Source: an uncultured Muribaculaceae bacterium
Lineage (GTDB): Bacteria; Bacteroidota; Bacteroidia; Bacteroidales; Muribaculaceae
DNA: 64,000 nucleotides
NCBI GenBank assembly: GCA_910585275.1
Contig: CAJUCW010000007.1
Location: 1-64,000, forward strand
Reading direction: 5' to 3'
Positions 60,483 through 64,000 of this stretch are shown here, piece by piece. Positions within the stretch are counted from its first letter, which is position 1; every line of letters starts with the position of its first letter. The position numbers and the translations under genes were made by a program. The notes under the pieces are model-generated. The model was not told the origin of the DNA and searched no databases. It saw nothing but the letters and a program-made list of their open reading frames with translations.

Positions 60483-62327
60483 ATGACCAAAGGTGTTTTC
60501 ACACGTATCCTTACATCCGTTACAGCGATTATAATATTCGTGTGTGTATATGCCCGCTCTGATTTTAAAGAGACGGAAAAAGGGTTGAATCATGATTTTA
60601 AAATTGCGCATCCACTTATCCTATTGACTGAGGAGGAAGAAATAAATTTGTCGGAACAATATAAGAATAATCATGTAGTGCGTGTTATCACCGATAAAAT
60701 TATATCGAATGCCGACTCGCTTGCAAAACTACCTTTATTGCCGAGAAAATTCGAAGGGAAACGGATGCTTGAGACATCACGGGCGGCCCTCAGAAGGATA
60801 TTCTATTTGTCATATGCCTATCGACATACCAAAGATTCCAGATATGCTATTAGGGCAGTCAGCGAGGTTATGAATGTATGCCAGTATGAAGACTGGAATC
60901 CGTCACACTTTCTTGATGTGGCAGAGATGACTATGGCAATTGCTATCGGGTATGATTGGCTCTACGATTATTTCACACAGGAGCAACGGAATATTGTTGT
61001 TGACGCAATAAAGGAAAAGAGTTTTGAACCGGCTTTGGATAAGAAATATTCGTGGTTCAGAAATACTGAATCCAATTGGAATCCGGTATGTAATTCCGCC
61101 TTGATATACGGAGCGATTGTTTTCAAAGATGAGCTTTCAGATTTGTCGAATGAACTCATTGAGCAAGGTGTAAAATCCAATGAAAAAGCCTTGAATGCTT
61201 ATGAACCAGACGGATGCTATCCTGAAGGATATGGATACTGGAGTTACGGAACATTATATGAAGTGCTCATTTTTGATATTTTGCAAAGGTATTATGGGGA
61301 GGATTTAGATTTGACCAGTAGAAAGGGATTTTTGAAAACTCCGGAGTATATCCAATTCATGTCAGCGCCTTCCGGCCAATGCTTCAATTACAGTGACACC
61401 TACAGCAAGGTCAAAGGGGAGATAGCATTATGGTGGTTTGCAGAAGTGAATAAAGATATGTCATTAATCTATGATGAGCTGAGGAGAATAGAAGAACAGA
61501 ACTATTCTTATTCGGAAGATTGGCTTCTGCCTCTTCTGCCGATTTTCGCCTCAAGACTTAATGATATTGAATCTGTGAGACCGGCCCATAACGTATGGCA
61601 CGGAACTGGAAGGACTCCTGTTTATGTCTACCGAAGTGGATGGGATAAATCCTCAGATTGTTATCTTGGAATCAAAGGAGGGTCAGCCTCTACATCACAC
61701 GCGCATATGGATGCAGGTTCGTTCATATACGAACGCGGAGGAATAAGATGGGCAGAAGACTTGGGGGGATTAAATTATACATTGGTAGAAAAGTATGGCA
61801 TAAACATCGGTGACCAGACACAGAACAGTTCCAGATGGAAAATCATGCGGGTAAGGAACGATATGCATAATACACTTACAATAGATAGTGGACTACACAA
61901 GGTGGACGGATATGCTAAATTTGTCCAAACGATAGAACAGGATAAAATGAACGGAGCGGTCGTGGACTTATCCAATACATTGAAAGGTATAGAATATGCA
62001 TTCCGCAGATTGTGTATTGATGAGGGGGGAAATCTGATATGTGTCGATAGCATAAAAAGCGATCATGAGCCACACGAGTTATTATGGACAATGATAACTA
62101 AATGCGATGCGACTATTGAAAATCCCACTACTATCAGACTTACAAGAAATGACGTTTCTATGACTCTAAGCATCAAATCAAGGTACTCCGTAAAACCCTT
62201 TATATATGAGAATAAATCGGAGAACGAATTTGATATAGATGATTCAGAGACAAAACGAATTGGCTTTTCATCTTCATTACCCCAAAATACGGTATGTGTA
62301 TTCTCTGTAGAATTATCAGCTGAATAA
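60483..62327 (+). CDS. heparinase II/III-like protein
   Basis: 614 residues with an N-terminal signal/anchor (FTRILTSVTAIIIFVCVYA). A helical (alpha/alpha) toroid (about 70-330; VAEMTMAIAIGYDWLYDYF, NWNPVCNSALIYGAI, PEGYGYWSYGTLYEVLIFDI) is followed by a heparinase II/III C-terminal beta domain with SHAHMDAGSFIYERGGIRWAEDLG in pieces (His406, His408). Such proteins are found in capsule and exopolysaccharide loci (for example the alginate and Pel/cepacian-type clusters). There they cleave or modify the polymer in the periplasm. The substrate is presumably an uronic-acid-containing polymer made by this locus. Confidence 0.88.
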   Translation: MTKGVFTRILTSVTAIIIFVCVYARSDFKETEKGLNHDFKIAHPLILLTEEEEINLSEQYKNNHVVRVITDKIISNADSLAKLPLLPRKFEGKRMLETSRAALRRIFYLSYAYRHTKDSRYAIRAVSEVMNVCQYEDWNPSHFLDVAEMTMAIAIGYDWLYDYFTQEQRNIVVDAIKEKSFEPALDKKYSWFRNTESNWNPVCNSALIYGAIVFKDELSDLSNELIEQGVKSNEKALNAYEPDGCYPEGYGYWSYGTLYEVLIFDILQRYYGEDLDLTSRKGFLKTPEYIQFMSAPSGQCFNYSDTYSKVKGEIALWWFAEVNKDMSLIYDELRRIEEQNYSYSEDWLLPLLPIFASRLNDIESVRPAHNVWHGTGRTPVYVYRSGWDKSSDCYLGIKGGSASTSHAHMDAGSFIYERGGIRWAEDLGGLNYTLVEKYGINIGDQTQNSSRWKIMRVRNDMHNTLTIDSGLHKVDGYAKFVQTIEQDKMNGAVVDLSNTLKGIEYAFRRLCIDEGGNLICVDSIKSDHEPHELLWTMITKCDATIENPTTIRLTRNDVSMTLSIKSRYSVKPFIYENKSENEFDIDDSETKRIGFSSSLPQNTVCVFSVELSAE

Positions 62328-62343
62328 ATTAGTCTATACAGGT

Positions 62344-63558
62344 ATGTGGTATCTTACGATAATTATTTCACTGCTTCTTTTGATATATCATTATGATTAC
62401 TGCGGACAAAAAAAATACAGGCTAAAATGGTATATCGTAATATTGATTGCCTTTGTACTTACTGCAGGATTGAGGTATCGGCTTGGGACAGACACAATCA
62501 CGTATGACCGGGAATTCCCAGAACTTCCTTCGTTGTCAGAATTTTTTTACTTTGATTTTGACAAGACCCGGTATGGAAAAGGTTATCTTTTCTTCAATGC
62601 CATCGCAAGGAGTATATCAGACAATTTTGTCGTAATGCAGATTGTACAATCGACTTTCATTAATATTGTAATTTTCTATTTCTTTTATAAGAACACTAAA
62701 AATATATTCACTTGTGTTCTGTTGTATTCCGTATTGGCATACTTCGATTTCAATTTCGAGATTATCCGTGAGTCATGTGCGGTAGCGGTATTTCTTATAG
62801 GATGGAAATATTTCAAAACAAATCAATGGGTGAAATACTATCTGTTGGTGGTTCTGGCAATACTTTTTCATCCATCGGCATTGGTAACTGCAATTGTACC
62901 TTTATTTTACCTTCCTATTTTTCGTCCGTTTTTCACATTCGGAAAGAAGTTCGTAATTGTATTTATTATTGTCTTTGTAATCAGTACTTATCTTTCTGTG
63001 AAATTCTATGACCTCATAAGGCTAATACAGATACTGGATACTCAAAGCTATGCTGATAGCTATGAGAATTCAAAACTCGGAGGGTCTTTAAGATTGGGGT
63101 TGTCCGAATATCTGTTCTATTTCTTACGGTACATGGCATATCCAATTCTTGGGATATATGCCATAGCCAACAAACGCTTCATACGAAATTCCTACGAAGG
63201 GCATAATACAGGAGTGAAACTTGAATATATGACCTGCTGGTATGTCTATATCGCTATAGTCACATTGTTCATTAATTTATTCTTACGTTTCAATAATTAC
63301 TTTATACTATTTGTTGTAGTCACAGTTGCTGACGTTGCTTTCTCAAAAATTCGAACGAAGAAAACAATCTTGAAATTATCATTTGGAATTTGGGCTTTAG
63401 TCTTATGTCCATATTTCATACTTCCGGTTTACGCTTATTTCAACAGAGATCCTCAGACCCAAATAGTGAGGTTCAGAAGATATTATCCATATGAATCTGT
63501 TTTGAATCCTGTCACTGACAAAGAGAGAGAGGAAGTATTTATCTATTATAATAAATAA
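62344..63558 (+). CDS. EpsG/Wzy-like polysaccharide polymerase
   Basis: A 404-residue inner-membrane protein with about 10-12 membrane segments. The EpsG-type motif GLRYRLGTDTITYDREF lies near residues 40-55, followed by FNFEIIRESCAVAVFLIGWKYF and FHPSALV. It likely polymerises the flipped repeat units in the periplasm. Starts 16 bp after the heparinase-like gene; a GT2 gene starts 18 bp downstream. Confidence 0.88.
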   Translation: MWYLTIIISLLLLIYHYDYCGQKKYRLKWYIVILIAFVLTAGLRYRLGTDTITYDREFPELPSLSEFFYFDFDKTRYGKGYLFFNAIARSISDNFVVMQIVQSTFINIVIFYFFYKNTKNIFTCVLLYSVLAYFDFNFEIIRESCAVAVFLIGWKYFKTNQWVKYYLLVVLAILFHPSALVTAIVPLFYLPIFRPFFTFGKKFVIVFIIVFVISTYLSVKFYDLIRLIQILDTQSYADSYENSKLGGSLRLGLSEYLFYFLRYMAYPILGIYAIANKRFIRNSYEGHNTGVKLEYMTCWYVYIAIVTLFINLFLRFNNYFILFVVVTVADVAFSKIRTKKTILKLSFGIWALVLCPYFILPVYAYFNRDPQTQIVRFRRYYPYESVLNPVTDKEREEVFIYYNK

Positions 63559-63576
63559 CTTTTCAGGAAATAAACA

Positions 63577-64000
63577 ATGGATATAAACTATAGTATAGTA
63601 ATACCTCATTATAATAATTCTAAGAGATTGCATCGGTTGCTCGACTCGCTCCCTAAAAGAGAAGATATGCAAGTGATTGTAGTGGATGACTGTTCGCCAG
63701 ACACATCGGAATTAGAAAAAATAAAAGGACTGTTTCCCGACATCGAGTTTTATTCCACCGATACGAATCAAGGAGGAGGGAAGGCAAGAAATATTGGACT
63801 TGACAAAGCCAGAGGTAAATTTGTTATTTTCTCAGATAGCGATGACTTCTTTCTACCGTCATTAGATTCTCTTCTTGATGAATACGTTGACTCTGAATAT
63901 GACATTATATTTTTTAATGCCGTGTCTCTACGGGACTCCGATTTCTCTTTGTCAAATAGATCAGTTCATTTGAACCGATATATTGAATTAAACAAAAAGA
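63577..64000 (+). CDS. GT2 family glycosyltransferase, partial
   Basis: The first 141 codons of a GT-A fold transferase, cut by the window edge. Landmarks are YSIVIPHYNNSKRL, VIVVDDCSPDTSE, NQGGGKARNIGLDKARG and the DxD-type SDSDDFF. It is the fifth gene of the capsule biosynthesis run and reads on past the window. Confidence 0.93.
   Translation, partial: MDINYSIVIPHYNNSKRLHRLLDSLPKREDMQVIVVDDCSPDTSELEKIKGLFPDIEFYSTDTNQGGGKARNIGLDKARGKFVIFSDSDDFFLPSLDSLLDEYVDSEYDIIFFNAVSLRDSDFSLSNRSVHLNRYIELNKK

Overview
The window looks like a Bacteroidales gut bacterium (Bacteroides/Muribaculaceae type). The reasons are two SusC/SusD pairs with surface lipoproteins, a hybrid two-component system, many lipobox signal peptides, promoter boxes of the TAnnTTTG type, and a capsule locus opened by a tyrosine recombinase, an invertible promoter and a NusG-like (UpxY-type) antiterminator. 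I cannot name the species.

Layout. (1) 1-4.5 kb: the right part of an integrative or mobilizable element read leftward. It holds two unknown genes, a DUF3853-type helix-turn-helix protein, an AAA ATPase, a frameshifted Toprim primase and a DUF3408 protein. Its right end lies against a GH16 beta-glucanase gene that has no start region or signal peptide, so the element probably interrupted a polysaccharide utilisation locus (PUL). (2) 4.5-13.7 kb: the rest of that PUL, with GH16, SusC, SusD, a surface glycan-binding lipoprotein and GH5; a beta-glucan is the likely substrate. (3) 13.8-31.6 kb: a block bracketed by two inverted 204-bp MITE-like elements. It contains lrgAB, a PAS/TSCPD pair, a divergent AraC regulator and sugar MFS transporter, and an operon of a DUF5107-TPR protein with GH2, GH35 and GH2, followed by an AAA-ATPase/PD-(D/E)XK protein. 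(4) 31.6-52.6 kb: a second large PUL. GH31 is divergent from GH97-SusC-SusD-(alpha/alpha)6 hydrolase-GH97-(alpha/alpha)6 lipoprotein, followed by a hybrid two-component regulator and GH105. Three direct repeats spaced 21-22 bp in the divergent promoter region are candidate operators. (5) 52.7-64 kb: a phase-variable capsule/exopolysaccharide locus. It runs recombinase, invertible promoter (in the ON orientation as read), UpxY-like antiterminator, an unknown gene between short tandem repeats, a three-gene unknown module, then GT4, Wzx flippase, heparinase-II/III-like protein, EpsG/Wzy-like polymerase and a partial GT2.

The signals least explained by known gene families are these: the pair of 204-bp elements with 3-bp target duplications; two ~98-bp structured direct repeats that bracket the unknown three-gene module in the capsule locus; the invertible promoter whose inverted repeats are themselves palindromes; and a perfect 63-nt palindrome just before the recombinase. 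No tRNA, rRNA or CRISPR array was recognised. All family assignments come from reading the sequences, not from database searches.
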